A stretch of DNA of 64,000 nucleotides from Meinhardsimonia xiamenensis (GCF_900102905.1 NZ_FNFV01000005.1:186001-250000); one strand, 5' to 3'. Shown: positions 24,680 to 34,674, counted from the stretch's first letter. The notes: generated by a model from the letters alone, not told the origin. Translations and numbers: made by a program.

Positions 24680-25918
24680 ATGAGCTATGCGGACGCGCGC
24701 GAGAGATTTGCCGAGTGGGGCGTCGATACCGAAGCCGCGATCGCCCGTCTGGGGCGGATCCCGATTTCGCTGCATTGCTGGCAGGGCGACGATGTCGTCG
24801 GGTTCGAGCGCCGGCGCGGCCATTCGGGCGGCGGCATCCAGGCGACCGGCAACCATCCGGGCCGCGCGCGCAATCCCGGGGAGCTGCGCGCCGATCTGGA
24901 ATTCGCCTTTGCGATGGTCCCCGGGCCGCACCGGCTGAACCTGCATGCGATGTATCCCGACACCGACGAGGCCCCCGACCGCGACGAGATCGAATACCGG
25001 CATTTCGCGCCCTGGGTGGACTGGGCGCGGGAGCAGGGCGCGGGGCTTGACTTCAACCCCACCTTCTTTGCCCACGAGAAGGCCGACGACAACCTGACGC
25101 TGGCCCATCCCGATCCCGCGATCCGCGCCTTCTGGATCGAGCATGGCCGCCGCTGCCGCGAGATCGCCGAGCGCATGGGCCGGGAGCTGGGCAGCGCCGC
25201 GGTCAACAACATCTGGGTGCCCGACGGGTTCAAGGACAACCCCGTCGATCGCATGAGCGCGCGGCGGCGGCTCGAGGAATCGCTCGACGCGATGCTTCAG
25301 GCGCGCCATGACCCGGCGCACATGCTGGACGCGGTGGAATCGAAGCTCTTCGGCATCGGGGTCGAGGCCTGCACGATCGGCAGCCACGAATTCTACATGG
25401 GCTACGCGATCCGGCGCGGCACGCTTCTGTGTCTCGACATGGGGCACTTCCACCCCACCGAGAATGTCGCCGACAAGCTGAGCGCCGTGGCGCCTTTCGT
25501 GCCGGGCATCCTGTTGCACGTCAGCCGTCCGATGCGCTGGGACAGCGACCATGTGATCCTGCTCAACGACGACGTTCTCGCCCTCGCGCAGGAGCTGGTG
25601 GGCGCCGACCTTCTGGACCGCACCCATGTGGGGCTCGATTTCTTCGATGCCACGATCAGCCGCACCGCGGCCTGGGTGATCGGCACGCGCAACATGCAGA
25701 AGGCGCTTCTGCGCGCGCTGCTCTTGCCGTGGGAGCGCCTGCGCGCGGCCGAGGCGGCGTTCGACTTCACCACGCGCCTTGTGCTGACCGAGGAGGTCAA
25801 GGACCTGCCGTTCGGCGCGGTCTGGGCCGAATTCTGCGCGCGCGAGGGCGTGCCGTCGGGGCCGGCGCTGATGTCCGAGCTAGACGCCTATCAGGCGCGG
25901 GTGGCGGACCGGGGCTGA
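24680..25918 (+). CDS. rhaI: L-rhamnose isomerase
   Basis: Converts L-rhamnose to L-rhamnulose, first step of the pathway; 412 residues. The start at 24680 (MSYADARERFAEWGVD) has GGGAGGACAGG upstream. Family features include ISLHCWQGDDVVGFE near residue 32, FNPTFFAHEKADDNLTLAHP with a metal-site acidic cluster near residue 130, NNIWVPDGFKD and CLDMGHFHPTENVADKLSA near residue 255. It follows rhaD by 37 bases in the same orientation and completes the catabolic half of the locus. Confidence 0.94.
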   Translation: MSYADARERFAEWGVDTEAAIARLGRIPISLHCWQGDDVVGFERRRGHSGGGIQATGNHPGRARNPGELRADLEFAFAMVPGPHRLNLHAMYPDTDEAPDRDEIEYRHFAPWVDWAREQGAGLDFNPTFFAHEKADDNLTLAHPDPAIRAFWIEHGRRCREIAERMGRELGSAAVNNIWVPDGFKDNPVDRMSARRRLEESLDAMLQARHDPAHMLDAVESKLFGIGVEACTIGSHEFYMGYAIRRGTLLCLDMGHFHPTENVADKLSAVAPFVPGILLHVSRPMRWDSDHVILLNDDVLALAQELVGADLLDRTHVGLDFFDATISRTAAWVIGTRNMQKALLRALLLPWERLRAAEAAFDFTTRLVLTEEVKDLPFGAVWAEFCAREGVPSGPALMSELDAYQARVADRG

Positions 25919-25950
25919 CGCACCGCTCACGCACCGCACCGCTCACGCAC
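25919..25950. repeat. Perfect 16-base tandem duplication after the rhaI stop
   Basis: CGCACCGCTCACGCAC occurs twice in a row, at 25919-25934 and 25935-25950, beginning on the base after the rhaI TGA. It lies between rhaI and the convergent gbpR, whose stop is at 25962. It looks like a recent slippage duplication with no evident function. Confidence 0.8.
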
Positions 25951-25961
25951 CGGGGGCGGTT

Positions 25962-26900
25962 TCAGCCGCGGGGCGGCGCCAGCTTGCCGGTCAGGATGCC
26001 GAGAAACCGACGCGCGAGCGGCGAGGGCTCGCGATCGCGCAGGCGCAGGATGTGATAGGGGCTCAGAACGATTTCGGGGCGCGTGCGGATGGTCCGCAGC
26101 CCGTCATTGCGGAAACCCTCGAGTAGCCCGGCCACCTCCCGTGTCACCGGCGCGAGCGCCTGGGTCTCGGACAGCAGCGCCATCGAGACGAGCAGCGAGG
26201 CGGTGTCGATGACATCCGGCGGAGGGGTGAGCCCCCGGCTCATGTAGGCCTGTTCGATGGCGACGCGGATCGGCATGCCTGCGCGCTGCATCACCCAGGG
26301 AAAGCCGCGCAGCGCCTCGAGCGGCACCGGCTGGGGCGCGGTGGCGAGCGGGTGGCTGGCATGGGCCATCAGCACGACCTCCTCCACCCGCCCCGACAGG
26401 ATTTCGAACTGGCGAGGATCGATACCCTCGGGCACGCGACCGACGACGAGATCGTAGTCGCCGCGCAAGAGCCCTGCCGCGAGCTCGGCGCTCGGCGCGA
26501 CGTCGATGCCGACCCCGGCCCGGGGCGCTTCGGCCCTGAGCTCGAGAATCGCCGGAACGACATAGGCCACGGCCGGGCCGGTGACGGTCCCGATGTCGAT
26601 TCGCCCGGCATGTCCGCTGCGCCAGGCCTCGATCTCGACCCCAGCCTGATCGAGCCGGTGCACGATGGCCGATGCATGGGCCACGACCACCTCGCCAAGC
26701 CCGGTTGGCGACATGCCGCGCGCGTGCCGTTCGAACAGTGGCGCGCCGAGCAGCCTTTCCGCCTCGGCCAGCGTGCGGGAGGCGGCGGGCTGGGTGATGC
26801 GCAGCCGCTCGGCCGCAAGATTGAGCTGACCGAGCCGGGCAATGGCGTCGATCAGCCGGAGATGGCGAAGCGCGAGCTTCCTGAAGGCGAGGTGCGACAT
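25962..26900 (-). CDS. gbpR: LysR-family regulator of sugar uptake (GbpR-like)
   Basis: Transcriptional regulator of 312 residues. The N-terminal LysR helix-turn-helix includes LNLAAERLRITQPAASRTLA and LLGAPLFERHARG at residues 26-61; the C-terminal co-inducer domain follows (GRIDIGTVTGPAVAYVVP and FPWVMQRAGMPIR). It is divergent from chvE, the same arrangement as gbpR-chvE-gguAB in Agrobacterium, where GbpR activates chvE in response to arabinose, galactose and related sugars. It should bind the 194-base region between the two starts. Confidence 0.87.
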   Translation of the reverse strand: MSHLAFRKLALRHLRLIDAIARLGQLNLAAERLRITQPAASRTLAEAERLLGAPLFERHARGMSPTGLGEVVVAHASAIVHRLDQAGVEIEAWRSGHAGRIDIGTVTGPAVAYVVPAILELRAEAPRAGVGIDVAPSAELAAGLLRGDYDLVVGRVPEGIDPRQFEILSGRVEEVVLMAHASHPLATAPQPVPLEALRGFPWVMQRAGMPIRVAIEQAYMSRGLTPPPDVIDTASLLVSMALLSETQALAPVTREVAGLLEGFRNDGLRTIRTRPEIVLSPYHILRLRDREPSPLARRFLGILTGKLAPPRG

Positions 26901-26914
26901 GGTGGCCCGAGTTT

Positions 26915-26932
26915 CATACCAATTTTGTTATG
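26915..26932. promoter_or_regulatory. Candidate LysR-type binding palindrome
   Basis: CATACCAATTTTGTTATG is an inverted repeat (CATA.CAA..TTG.TATG) 15 bases upstream of the gbpR start in the gbpR-chvE divergent region. Its symmetry and AT-rich core fit a LysR-family site, presumably that of GbpR, which would allow autoregulation. Confidence 0.5.
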
Positions 26933-27094
26933 ATGTTCGCCTCATTATGCATTTGATTGGCATGTCGCACCACCGCTAACTGGCGCTGCTGAAGGCGGCC
27001 GCACGGCGACGGAGAGGAGGCTTTCGCCCGCGCCGGGGCTGCCCAGCGATGACAAGCGGGCGCGGACGGCCCCGCCATCCCAGGGAGGAAACTG

Positions 27095-28165
27095 ATGAGA
27101 CGTTTCATTGCCGGAATTTCTGCCCTTGCTCTTGGCATCGGGCTCAGCATTTCGCCGGCGGTCGCGCAGGAGAAGGGCGTGATCGGCATCGCGATGCCGA
27201 CCAAGTCGTCGTCGCGCTGGATCTCGGACGGCAATTCCATGGTCGAGGAATTCGCCAAGGCCGGCTATGCCGCCGATCTGCAATACGCCGAGGACGACAT
27301 CCCCAACCAGCTGGCGCAGATCGAGAACATGATCACCAAGGAGGTCGATGCGCTGGTGATCGCTGCGATCGACGGCACCACCCTGTCGAACGCGCTCGCC
27401 AATGCCGCCGCGCTCGGCATTCCGGTGATCGCGTATGACCGCCTGATCCGCGACACGCCCGACGTGGATTATTATGCCACATTCGACAACTTCAAGGTGG
27501 GCGTGCTGCAGGCCGAGAGCCTCGTGAAGGGACTCGAGGAGCGCTTCGGCGATGTCAGCCCGTGGAATGTCGAGCTGTTCGGCGGCAGCCCGGACGACAA
27601 CAACGCCTACTTCTTCTACGACGGGGCGATGAGCGTCCTGCAGCCGCTGATCGACGCGGGCCGCATCCGCATCAAGTCGGGCCAGATGGGCATGGACACG
27701 GTTGGAACCCTGCGCTGGGACGGACAGGTTGCCCAGGCGCGGATGGAGAACCTCCTCTCGGCCCATTACACCGACGATGTGGTGCACGGGGTGCTCTCGC
27801 CCTATGACGGGCTGTCGATGGGCATCATCTCGGCGCTCAAGGGCGTGGGGTATGGGTCGGGCGACCTGAAGATGCCGATCGTCACCGGCCAGGATGCGGA
27901 GCTGCCCTCGGTCAAGGCGATCCTCGCCGGCGAGCAGTATTCGACCGTCTTCAAGGACACGCGCGAGCTGGCGAAGGTGGCGGTGAAGATGGTGACCGCA
28001 ATCCTCGAAGGCGGCGAGGTGCCGATCAACGACACCACGACCTATCACAACGGGGTCAAGGTCGTGCCTTCCTATCTGCTCGAGCCGGTTCCGGTCGATG
28101 CCAGCAACTGGGAAGAGGTTCTCGTCGGCTCGGGCTATTACGAGAAATCCCAGATCACCCAGTGA
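27095..28165 (+). CDS. chvE: Periplasmic sugar-binding protein ChvE
   Basis: Galactose/arabinose/xylose-type periplasmic binding protein of a CUT2 ABC importer, 356 residues, with a strong AGGGAGGA ribosome site. The signal peptide is [20 protein letters not shown] followed by a cleavage after PAVAQ. The mature protein opens [20 protein letters not shown] and has [39 protein letters not shown] and [18 protein letters not shown], all characteristic of ChvE. In Agrobacterium ChvE also signals to the VirA kinase, but no virA is seen here, so transport is the expected role. Confidence 0.93.
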   Translation: MRRFIAGISALALGIGLSISPAVAQEKGVIGIAMPTKSSSRWISDGNSMVEEFAKAGYAADLQYAEDDIPNQLAQIENMITKEVDALVIAAIDGTTLSNALANAAALGIPVIAYDRLIRDTPDVDYYATFDNFKVGVLQAESLVKGLEERFGDVSPWNVELFGGSPDDNNAYFFYDGAMSVLQPLIDAGRIRIKSGQMGMDTVGTLRWDGQVAQARMENLLSAHYTDDVVHGVLSPYDGLSMGIISALKGVGYGSGDLKMPIVTGQDAELPSVKAILAGEQYSTVFKDTRELAKVAVKMVTAILEGGEVPINDTTTYHNGVKVVPSYLLEPVPVDASNWEEVLVGSGYYEKSQITQ

Positions 28166-28174
28166 CCCTCCCTG

Positions 28175-28228
28175 CCGGTTCCGGCATGGAACCGGTCCGA
28201 AACGGCGGGGCCGGCGTCGGCCCCGCCG
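28175..28228 (+). terminator. Two consecutive hairpins between chvE and gguA
   Basis: CCGGTTCC/GGAACCGG (28175-28182, 28188-28195) forms an 8-base stem, and CGGCGGGGCC/GGCCCCGCCG (28203-28212, 28219-28228) a perfect 10-base stem with a six-base loop. No T-run follows. Double hairpins after a binding-protein gene usually protect its mRNA from decay and raise its level relative to the membrane genes. Confidence 0.65.
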
Positions 28229-28284
28229 CCCTTGCAGGAGGGGCCTGCATATCCGGTCCGAGACCACTCCGAGGGAGCGCTTCC

Positions 28285-29823
28285 ATGCACCCGCTTCTCG
28301 AGATGCGCGGCATCACCAAGACCTTTCCCGGCGTGCGCGCGCTGGACAATGTGAACCTCACCGTGCGCGAAGGCGAGATTCACGCCCTCGTCGGCGAGAA
28401 CGGCGCGGGAAAGTCGACACTGATGAAGGTTCTCTCCGGCGTCTACCCGCACGGCACCTACGAAGGCGAGATCCTTCTTGACGGCGCGCCGGTCGCGTTT
28501 CGCTCCATCCGCGACAGCGAGGCGCGCGGAATCATCATCATTCATCAGGAACTGGCGCTGGTGCCGCTTCTGTCGATTGCCGAGAACATCTTCCTGGGCA
28601 ACGAATGCGCCCGCGGCGGCGTCATCTCCTGGCGCGAGACCTGGGCGCGGACCGAGGCGCTGCTGGCCAAGGTCGGCCTGGACGAGGCGCCGCAGACGCC
28701 GGTCGACCGGCTCGGCGTGGGCAAGCAGCAGCTGGTGGAGATCGCCAAGGCGCTCTCCAAGCGCGTGCGGCTTCTGATCCTCGACGAGCCCACGGCGGCG
28801 CTTTCCGAGGCCGACAGCGAGAAACTCCTTGATCTTCTTTTGGAACTTCGGGCGCAGGGCGTGACCTCGATCATCATCAGCCACAAGCTCAACGAGGTGC
28901 GCCGCGTGGCCGACCGGGTGACGGTGCTGCGCGACGGCGCGACCGTGGCCACCCACGACGCGCGGGCCGAGACGCTGACCGAGGACATGATCGTGCGTGA
29001 CATGGTCGGCCGGCCGATGGAAAACCGCTATCCACCGCGCGAGGAGCGGCGGGCGGGGGAAGTTCTCATGGAGGTGCGCAACTGGCGCGTGGCCCATCCC
29101 GAGCATGCCGAGCGGATCGTGGTGCGCGATGTCTCGCTGCGTCTGCGCGCGGGCGAGGTGGTGGGCATCGCCGGGCTCATGGGCGCGGGGCGCACCGAAC
29201 TCGCGATGAGCCTGTTCGGCGAAAGCTGGGGGCGCAAGCTGGCGGGCGAGGCGCTGATCGAGGGCCGGCCGGCGGACATCTCGCGCGTGGACCGGGCGAT
29301 CGCCGCCGGGCTTGCCTATGTCACCGAGGACCGCAAGGAGCTGGGCCTTGTCCTTGAGGAGCCGATCACCTTCAACGTGACGCTGGCCAATCTGGCCGGC
29401 GTGTCGCGGCGGGGCGTGCTGAGCCGCCGCGAGGAGGCCCGCGTGGCCGAGCGCTATCGCGAGGCGATGGCCATTCGCACGCCGGGCGTGCACCAGAAGG
29501 TGGTCAACCTGTCGGGGGGCAACCAGCAGAAGGTGGTGCTTTCGAAATGGCTGTTCGCCGACCCGCGGGTGCTGATCCTTGACGAGCCCACCCGCGGCAT
29601 CGATGTCGGCGCGAAATACGAGATCTACACCATCATCAACCGGCTCGCGGCGGAAGGGCGGGGGATCCTGATGATCTCCTCCGAGATGCCCGAGCTTCTG
29701 GGCATGTGCGACCGCATCTACGTGATGTGCGAGGGCGCGATCGTGGGCGAGTTGTCCGCGGACGAGGCCAGCCAGGAGCGCATCATGTCCCTCATCGTCA
29801 AGCATCGGAGACAGGCGGCATGA
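28285..29823 (+). CDS. gguA: Sugar ABC transporter ATP-binding protein GguA (MmsA-like)
   Basis: ATPase of the ChvE importer, 512 residues, starting [14 protein letters not shown] with GGGAG upstream. Two ABC domains are fused: the first has Walker [10 protein letters not shown] at residues 38-46 and [20 protein letters not shown], the second has the degenerate P-loop [16 protein letters not shown] and the signature [16 protein letters not shown] with Walker [21 protein letters not shown]. The stop overlaps the gguB start as ATGA, and the frame extends upstream to 28162 over the two hairpins, which has no family support. Confidence 0.92.
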   Translation: MHPLLEMRGITKTFPGVRALDNVNLTVREGEIHALVGENGAGKSTLMKVLSGVYPHGTYEGEILLDGAPVAFRSIRDSEARGIIIIHQELALVPLLSIAENIFLGNECARGGVISWRETWARTEALLAKVGLDEAPQTPVDRLGVGKQQLVEIAKALSKRVRLLILDEPTAALSEADSEKLLDLLLELRAQGVTSIIISHKLNEVRRVADRVTVLRDGATVATHDARAETLTEDMIVRDMVGRPMENRYPPREERRAGEVLMEVRNWRVAHPEHAERIVVRDVSLRLRAGEVVGIAGLMGAGRTELAMSLFGESWGRKLAGEALIEGRPADISRVDRAIAAGLAYVTEDRKELGLVLEEPITFNVTLANLAGVSRRGVLSRREEARVAERYREAMAIRTPGVHQKVVNLSGGNQQKVVLSKWLFADPRVLILDEPTRGIDVGAKYEIYTIINRLAAEGRGILMISSEMPELLGMCDRIYVMCEGAIVGELSADEASQERIMSLIVKHRRQAA

Positions 29824-31055
29824 CGAGTGAAACGGCAACCGGCGCTGGCGCCGCCGCGGGCGGCGCGGTGCGGGCCTATCTGACCGGGCATCTGCGCGAA
29901 TACGGGCTGTTGATCGCGCTGGTCGCGATCATGGTCTTCTTCCAGATCCTGACCGACGGCACGCTGTTGCGGCCGGTCAACATCACCAACCTGTTCCTGC
30001 AGAACAGCTACATCATCATCATGGCGCTGGGGATGCTGATCGTCATCGTCGGCGGCAACATCGACCTGTCTGTGGGTTCGGTCCTGGGATTCGTCGGCGC
30101 GCTGGCGGCGGTGATGATCGTCAACTGGCAGATGCCGGTCTGGATGACGGTGATCGCCTGCCTGCTGACCGGCATCGTGATCGGCGCGGCCCAGGGCTAC
30201 TGGGTGGCCTATTGGGGCATTCCCTCCTTCATCGTGACGCTGGCGGGCATGCTCGTCTTCCGCGGGGCGTCGCTGTGGCTCCTGGAGGGCCAGTCGATCG
30301 GGCCCTTCCCGATGGAGTTCCAGCGCCTGTCCACCGGCTTCGTGCCCGATCTCCTGCCCTGGCTGGGCGAGGCGCTCGCGGCGCTTGCCGGGGTGCGGCG
30401 GGTGCACGGGCTGACCATGGCGCTGGCGGCGCTCGCCTCGGCGGCCATCCTGTGGCTGGGTCTGCGGGCCCGCGCGCGCGACCGCGCCTACGGGATGGAG
30501 CTCGAGCCCGCGGCCTTCTTCGCGTTGCGCAATGCCATCGTCATCGGCGCGATCCTGTTTCTCAGCTGGAAGCTCGCGACATTTCGCGGCCTGCCCAATG
30601 TGCTGGTGACGATGGCGGTGCTGACGCTGATCTACGCCTTCATCACCGAGCGCACCACGCTGGGGCGGCGCATCTATGCGCTGGGCGGCAACCGCAAGGC
30701 CGCCGCGCTGTCGGGCATTCCGACCGAGCGTCTGACCTTCCTGACCTTCGTCAACATGGGGTTCCTGGCGGCGCTTGCCGGCCTGATCTATGCCGCGCGG
30801 CTGAACGTGGCCACGCCAAAGGCCGGCTTTGCGCTGGAGCTTGACGTGATCGCCGCGGTGTTCATCGGCGGCGCCTCGATGTCGGGCGGGGTCGGGCGCG
30901 TCGTCGGCGCGGTGGTCGGCGCCTTCATCATGGGCGTGATGAATAACGGCATGTCGATCATGGGCATCGGCATCGACTACCAGCAGATGATCAAGGGTCT
31001 GGTGCTGCTCGCCGCCGTGGTCTTCGACGTCTACAACAAGCGGAAACAGGCGTGA
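29820..31055 (+). CDS. gguB: Sugar ABC transporter permease GguB
   Basis: Inner-membrane permease of the ChvE-GguAB importer, 411 residues. After a Gly/Ala-rich leader come about ten hydrophobic segments, including [20 protein letters not shown] near residue 69, the CUT2 permease signature. The C-terminal half has the family motif [20 protein letters not shown] near residue 281 and [20 protein letters not shown] near residue 340. It overlaps gguA by ATGA and the following dehydratase by one base, so transport and catabolism are coexpressed. Confidence 0.92.
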   Translation: MTSETATGAGAAAGGAVRAYLTGHLREYGLLIALVAIMVFFQILTDGTLLRPVNITNLFLQNSYIIIMALGMLIVIVGGNIDLSVGSVLGFVGALAAVMIVNWQMPVWMTVIACLLTGIVIGAAQGYWVAYWGIPSFIVTLAGMLVFRGASLWLLEGQSIGPFPMEFQRLSTGFVPDLLPWLGEALAALAGVRRVHGLTMALAALASAAILWLGLRARARDRAYGMELEPAAFFALRNAIVIGAILFLSWKLATFRGLPNVLVTMAVLTLIYAFITERTTLGRRIYALGGNRKAAALSGIPTERLTFLTFVNMGFLAALAGLIYAARLNVATPKAGFALELDVIAAVFIGGASMSGGVGRVVGAVVGAFIMGVMNNGMSIMGIGIDYQQMIKGLVLLAAVVFDVYNKRKQA

Positions 31056-32797
31056 TGTCCTTCAAGCCGGCGAAATGGCCGCGCCGCCTGCGCTCGCAGG
31101 CGTGGTACGGCGGCACCTCGCGCGACGCGATCTATCATCGCGGCTGGCTCAAGAATCAGGGCTATCCCGACGACCTGTTCGACGGCCGTCCGGTGATCGG
31201 CATCCTCAACACCTGGGGAGATCTGACGCCCTGCAACGGCCATCTGCGCGAGCTGGCCGAGAAGGTGAAGGCGGGGGTGTGGGAGGCCGGGGGCTTCCCG
31301 CTGGAGGTTCCCGTCTTCTCGGCGTCGGAAAACACCTTCCGGCCCACGGCGATGATGTACCGTAACCTCGCGGCCATGGCCGTGGAGGAGGTGATGCGCG
31401 CCCAGCCCATCGACGGCGCCGTGCTGCTGGTGGGCTGCGACAAGACCACGCCGTCACTGATGATGGCCGCGGCCTCGGTCGATCTGCCGTCCATCGTGGT
31501 GTCGGGCGGGCCGATGCTGAACGGCTGGTTCCGAGGCGAGCGGGTCGGCGCGGGCACGCATCTGTGGCGCTTCTCCGAAGCGGTGAAGGCCGGCGAGATG
31601 AGCGAGGCCGACTTCCTCGAGGCAGAGGCCGCCGTCACCCGTTCCTCGGGCACCTGCAACACGATGGGCACGGCCTCGACCATGGCCTCGATGGCCGAGG
31701 CGCTGGGCATGGCGCTGTCGGGCAATGCCGCGATCCCGGCGGTGGATTCGCGCCGCCGCGTGATGGCCCAGCTGTCGGGGCGGCGCATCGTGCAGATGGT
31801 CCGCGACGATCTGCGGCCGAGCCACATCCTGACCCGCACCGCCTTCGAGAACGCGATCCGCGTCAATGCCGCGCTTGGCGGCTCGACCAATGCGGTGATC
31901 CATCTTCTGGCGCTGGCCGGCCGGGCCGGGGTGAATCTGACGCTGGATGACTGGGACCGGCTGGGGCGCGACGTGCCGACGATCGTCAATCTCCAGCCCT
32001 CGGGCGACTACCTGATGGAGGAATTCTACTATGCCGGCGGTCTGCCGGTGGTCATCCGCGCGCTGGTCGAGGCGGGCCTCGTCGATGGCGGGGCGCTGAC
32101 CGTCTCGGGCCGCACGCTCGCCGAGGAGGTCGCGCCCGCGCGCAACTGGAACGAGGACGTGATCCGCCCGCTCGACCGTCCGCTGACCCGGTCGGGCGGG
32201 ATCGCGGTGCTGCGCGGCAATCTCGCCCCCGACGGGGCGGTGCTGAAGCCCTCGGCGGCCAGCCCGCACCTGATGCGCCACCGCGGCCGCGCCGTGGTGT
32301 TCGAGGACATTGACGACTACAAGGCCCGGATCGGGCGCGAGGACCTGGACGTGGACGAAAGCTGCGTGCTGGTGCTGAAGATGTGCGGCCCGCGCGGCTA
32401 TCCGGGCATGCCCGAGGTCGGCAACATGGGCCTGCCGCCCAAGCTCTTGCGCAAGGGGGTGACGGACATGGTGCGGATTTCGGACGCGCGGATGTCGGGC
32501 ACGGCCTATGGCACGGTGGTGCTGCATGTGGCGCCCGAGGCCGCGCGGGGCGGGCCGCTCGCGGTGGTGCGCGACGGCGACATGATCGAGCTGGACGTGC
32601 CCGCCCGGCGCCTGCATCTCGACATCCCCGAGGCCGAGCTGTCCCGCCGGCTGGCCGAACTGCGTCTGCCGCAGCTGCGCCCCGAGGGCGGCTATGGGCA
32701 GCTGTTCTTCGACCATGTCATGGGCGCCGATACGGGGGCCGATTTCGATTTCCTGCGCGGCTGTCGCGGCCATGACGTGCCAAGGGAAAGCCACTGA
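31055..32797 (+). CDS. L-arabonate dehydratase (IlvD/Edd family)
   Basis: Iron-sulfur dehydratase converting an aldonate to 2-keto-3-deoxy acid, 580 residues from ATG 31055 (TGATG overlap with gguB; a GTG one codon earlier is also open). Cysteines likely to hold the cluster are Cys60 (DLTPCNGHL), Cys128 (LLVGCDKTTPS) and Cys201 (SSGTCNTMGTAS), as in this family. The neighbouring dehydrogenase and KDA-type dehydratase match the L-arabinose pathway of Azospirillum and rhizobia, so L-arabonate is the best substrate; D-galactonate or D-fuconate are alternatives. Confidence 0.85.
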   Translation: MSFKPAKWPRRLRSQAWYGGTSRDAIYHRGWLKNQGYPDDLFDGRPVIGILNTWGDLTPCNGHLRELAEKVKAGVWEAGGFPLEVPVFSASENTFRPTAMMYRNLAAMAVEEVMRAQPIDGAVLLVGCDKTTPSLMMAAASVDLPSIVVSGGPMLNGWFRGERVGAGTHLWRFSEAVKAGEMSEADFLEAEAAVTRSSGTCNTMGTASTMASMAEALGMALSGNAAIPAVDSRRRVMAQLSGRRIVQMVRDDLRPSHILTRTAFENAIRVNAALGGSTNAVIHLLALAGRAGVNLTLDDWDRLGRDVPTIVNLQPSGDYLMEEFYYAGGLPVVIRALVEAGLVDGGALTVSGRTLAEEVAPARNWNEDVIRPLDRPLTRSGGIAVLRGNLAPDGAVLKPSAASPHLMRHRGRAVVFEDIDDYKARIGREDLDVDESCVLVLKMCGPRGYPGMPEVGNMGLPPKLLRKGVTDMVRISDARMSGTAYGTVVLHVAPEAARGGPLAVVRDGDMIELDVPARRLHLDIPEAELSRRLAELRLPQLRPEGGYGQLFFDHVMGADTGADFDFLRGCRGHDVPRESH

Positions 32798-33720
32798 TGA
32801 CGATGGATCTTGCCCTTGTCGGGATCGGGAAGATCGCGCGCGATCAGCACATCCCGGCGCTGTCGCGTTCGCCCGATTTCCGCCTGGCCGCCGTGGCCAG
32901 CCGCAACGCCGAGCTGGGCGGCGTTGCCAGCTTCCGCAGCCTTGCCGAGCTGCTGGAGGCGCGGCCGGACATTCCCGCCGTCTCGCTGGCGACGCCGCCG
33001 CAGGTGCGCTTTGACGACGCGCGCCGTGCGATCCTGGCCGGGCGGCACGTGATGCTGGAGAAACCGCCGGGCAAGACCCTCTCCGAGGTCGAGGAACTCG
33101 CCCGGCTGGCGCGGGCGCGGGGGGTGACGCTGTTTGCCACATGGCATTCGCGCCATGCCGCGGCGGTGGGCCCGGCGCGCGACTGGCTGGCCGGGCGCGA
33201 GATCCGGGCCGTCGACATCGCCTGGCTCGAAGACGTGCGCCAGTGGCATCCGGGACAGGAATGGATCTGGCAGCCCGGGGGGCTGGGCGTGTTCGACCCC
33301 GGCATCAACGCGCTGTCGGTGCTGAGCGCGATCCTGCCCGACCCGGTTCACCTCGCCGAGGCCGAGCTGGAATTTCCCGAAAACCGCGCGACCCCGATCG
33401 CGGCGCGGCTGGTCTTTTCCCATCCGGCGGGCATTCCCGTGACCGCGCGCTTCGACTGGCGCGAGGCCGGGCCGCCGCGCTGGCAGATCGTCATCGACAC
33501 CGATCAGGGCCGCGCGGTGCTCGACCGCGGGGGGGCGGTGCTGCGGCTGGGGCCCCGCGTGCTGGCCGAGGGGCCGGACAGCGAATATCCTGCGCTCTAT
33601 GCCCGCTTTGCCGCGCTGATCGCGCGGAGCGAAAGCGAGGTCGATCTCTCGCCCATGCGCCACGTGGCCGATGCCTTCCTGATCGGACGGCATGTCGCGA
33701 CCGCGCGCTTTGACTGGTAG
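32797..33720 (+). CDS. L-arabinose / D-galactose 1-dehydrogenase (Gfo/Idh/MocA family)
   Basis: NAD(P)-dependent oxidation of the sugar at C1 to its lactone. The 307-residue protein starts MTMDLALVGIGKIARDQHIP with a Rossmann motif near residue 7, then the family motif LEKPPGK at about 88-93. The active-site region VFDPGIN at about 166-171 holds the Asp and Asn expected of the Azospirillum-type L-arabinose dehydrogenase. It overlaps the dehydratase stop by one base (TGATG) and is followed by the KDA dehydratase, which supports a non-phosphorylative arabinose pathway; enzymes of this type also oxidise galactose. Confidence 0.83.
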   Translation: MTMDLALVGIGKIARDQHIPALSRSPDFRLAAVASRNAELGGVASFRSLAELLEARPDIPAVSLATPPQVRFDDARRAILAGRHVMLEKPPGKTLSEVEELARLARARGVTLFATWHSRHAAAVGPARDWLAGREIRAVDIAWLEDVRQWHPGQEWIWQPGGLGVFDPGINALSVLSAILPDPVHLAEAELEFPENRATPIAARLVFSHPAGIPVTARFDWREAGPPRWQIVIDTDQGRAVLDRGGAVLRLGPRVLAEGPDSEYPALYARFAALIARSESEVDLSPMRHVADAFLIGRHVATARFDW

Positions 33721-33732
33721 GAACTTGACGCC

Positions 33733-34650
33733 ATGAAACACGGATTGAGGGGCATCCTGCCCGTCGCACCCACGCCCTTTCTCGACGATGGCCGCGTGGA
33801 CGAGGACGGCATGCGCCGCGTGCTCGATTTCCTGGTCGATGCCGGGGTGGATGCGATCTGCATTCTCGCCAACTATTCGGAACAGTTCGCCCTTTCGGAC
33901 GAGGAACGCGACAGGCTGATGCGGATCAGCCTTGGCCATGTCGCCGGCCGGGTGCCGGTGATCGTCACGATCAGCCATTTCCATACCGGCACGGTCGTCG
34001 CCCGCGCCCGCGCGGCCGAGGCGATGGGCGCGGCGATGGTGATGATGATGCCGCCCTATCACGGCGCCGGGCTGAAGGCCGATGCGCAAGGCATCTTCGA
34101 GCATTTCGCCGCCGTCAACGATGCGATCGGCATCCCGATCATGGTGCAGGACGCGCCGCTGTCGGGGGTTGAGCTGCCGGTACCACTACTTGCGCGCATG
34201 GCCCGCGAACTCGAGCGCGTCAGCTACTTCAAGATCGAATGTCCCTTTGCCGCCGACAAGCTGGCGGCGCTGATCGCCGAGGCCGGAGAGCATGTCGAAG
34301 GCCCCTTCGACGGCGAGGAGGGCGTGACGCTGCTGGCCGATCTCGATGCCGGCGCCACGGGCACGATGACCTCGGCGCTGTTGCCCGACCGGATCCGGCC
34401 GATCGTCATCGACTATCTCGAGGGGCGACACGGCGATGCGCTTGCCGGATGGCAGGCCTGCCTGCCGCTCATCAACCACGAGAACCGCCAGTGTGGTCTG
34501 CGCGCGGCCAAGACCGTGCTGAAGGAAGGCGGTGTGATCCGCTCCGATCACGTCCGCCACCCGCTGCGGCCGATGTCGTCGCGCACGCGCGCGCGGCTTC
34601 TCGACCTCGCGCACCGGCTCGACGTTCTGGCGCTCAGATGGGGCAGATGA
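33733..34650 (+). CDS. L-2-keto-3-deoxyarabonate dehydratase (DHDPS/NAL family)
   Basis: Class I lyase-fold enzyme of 305 residues, predicted to dehydrate 2-keto-3-deoxy-L-arabonate to 2-oxoglutarate semialdehyde. The Schiff-base lysine is in YFKIEC at about residue 167, and GILPVAPTPFLDDGRVDEDG at the start and SHFHTGTVVARARAAEAMGA near residue 81 are family features. Aldolase activity on a 2-keto-3-deoxy acid is the main alternative. It closes the operon; the lactonase and the semialdehyde dehydrogenase needed to finish the pathway are not in the window. Confidence 0.83.
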   Translation: MKHGLRGILPVAPTPFLDDGRVDEDGMRRVLDFLVDAGVDAICILANYSEQFALSDEERDRLMRISLGHVAGRVPVIVTISHFHTGTVVARARAAEAMGAAMVMMMPPYHGAGLKADAQGIFEHFAAVNDAIGIPIMVQDAPLSGVELPVPLLARMARELERVSYFKIECPFAADKLAALIAEAGEHVEGPFDGEEGVTLLADLDAGATGTMTSALLPDRIRPIVIDYLEGRHGDALAGWQACLPLINHENRQCGLRAAKTVLKEGGVIRSDHVRHPLRPMSSRTRARLLDLAHRLDVLALRWGR

Positions 34651-34674
34651 GGCGCCGCCGCCGCCGCGACTCCG

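Noticed and set aside
22402-24681. A 759-codon antisense frame over rhaD
   Set aside because: rhaD is strongly supported on the plus strand; the antisense frame has no recognisable domain.
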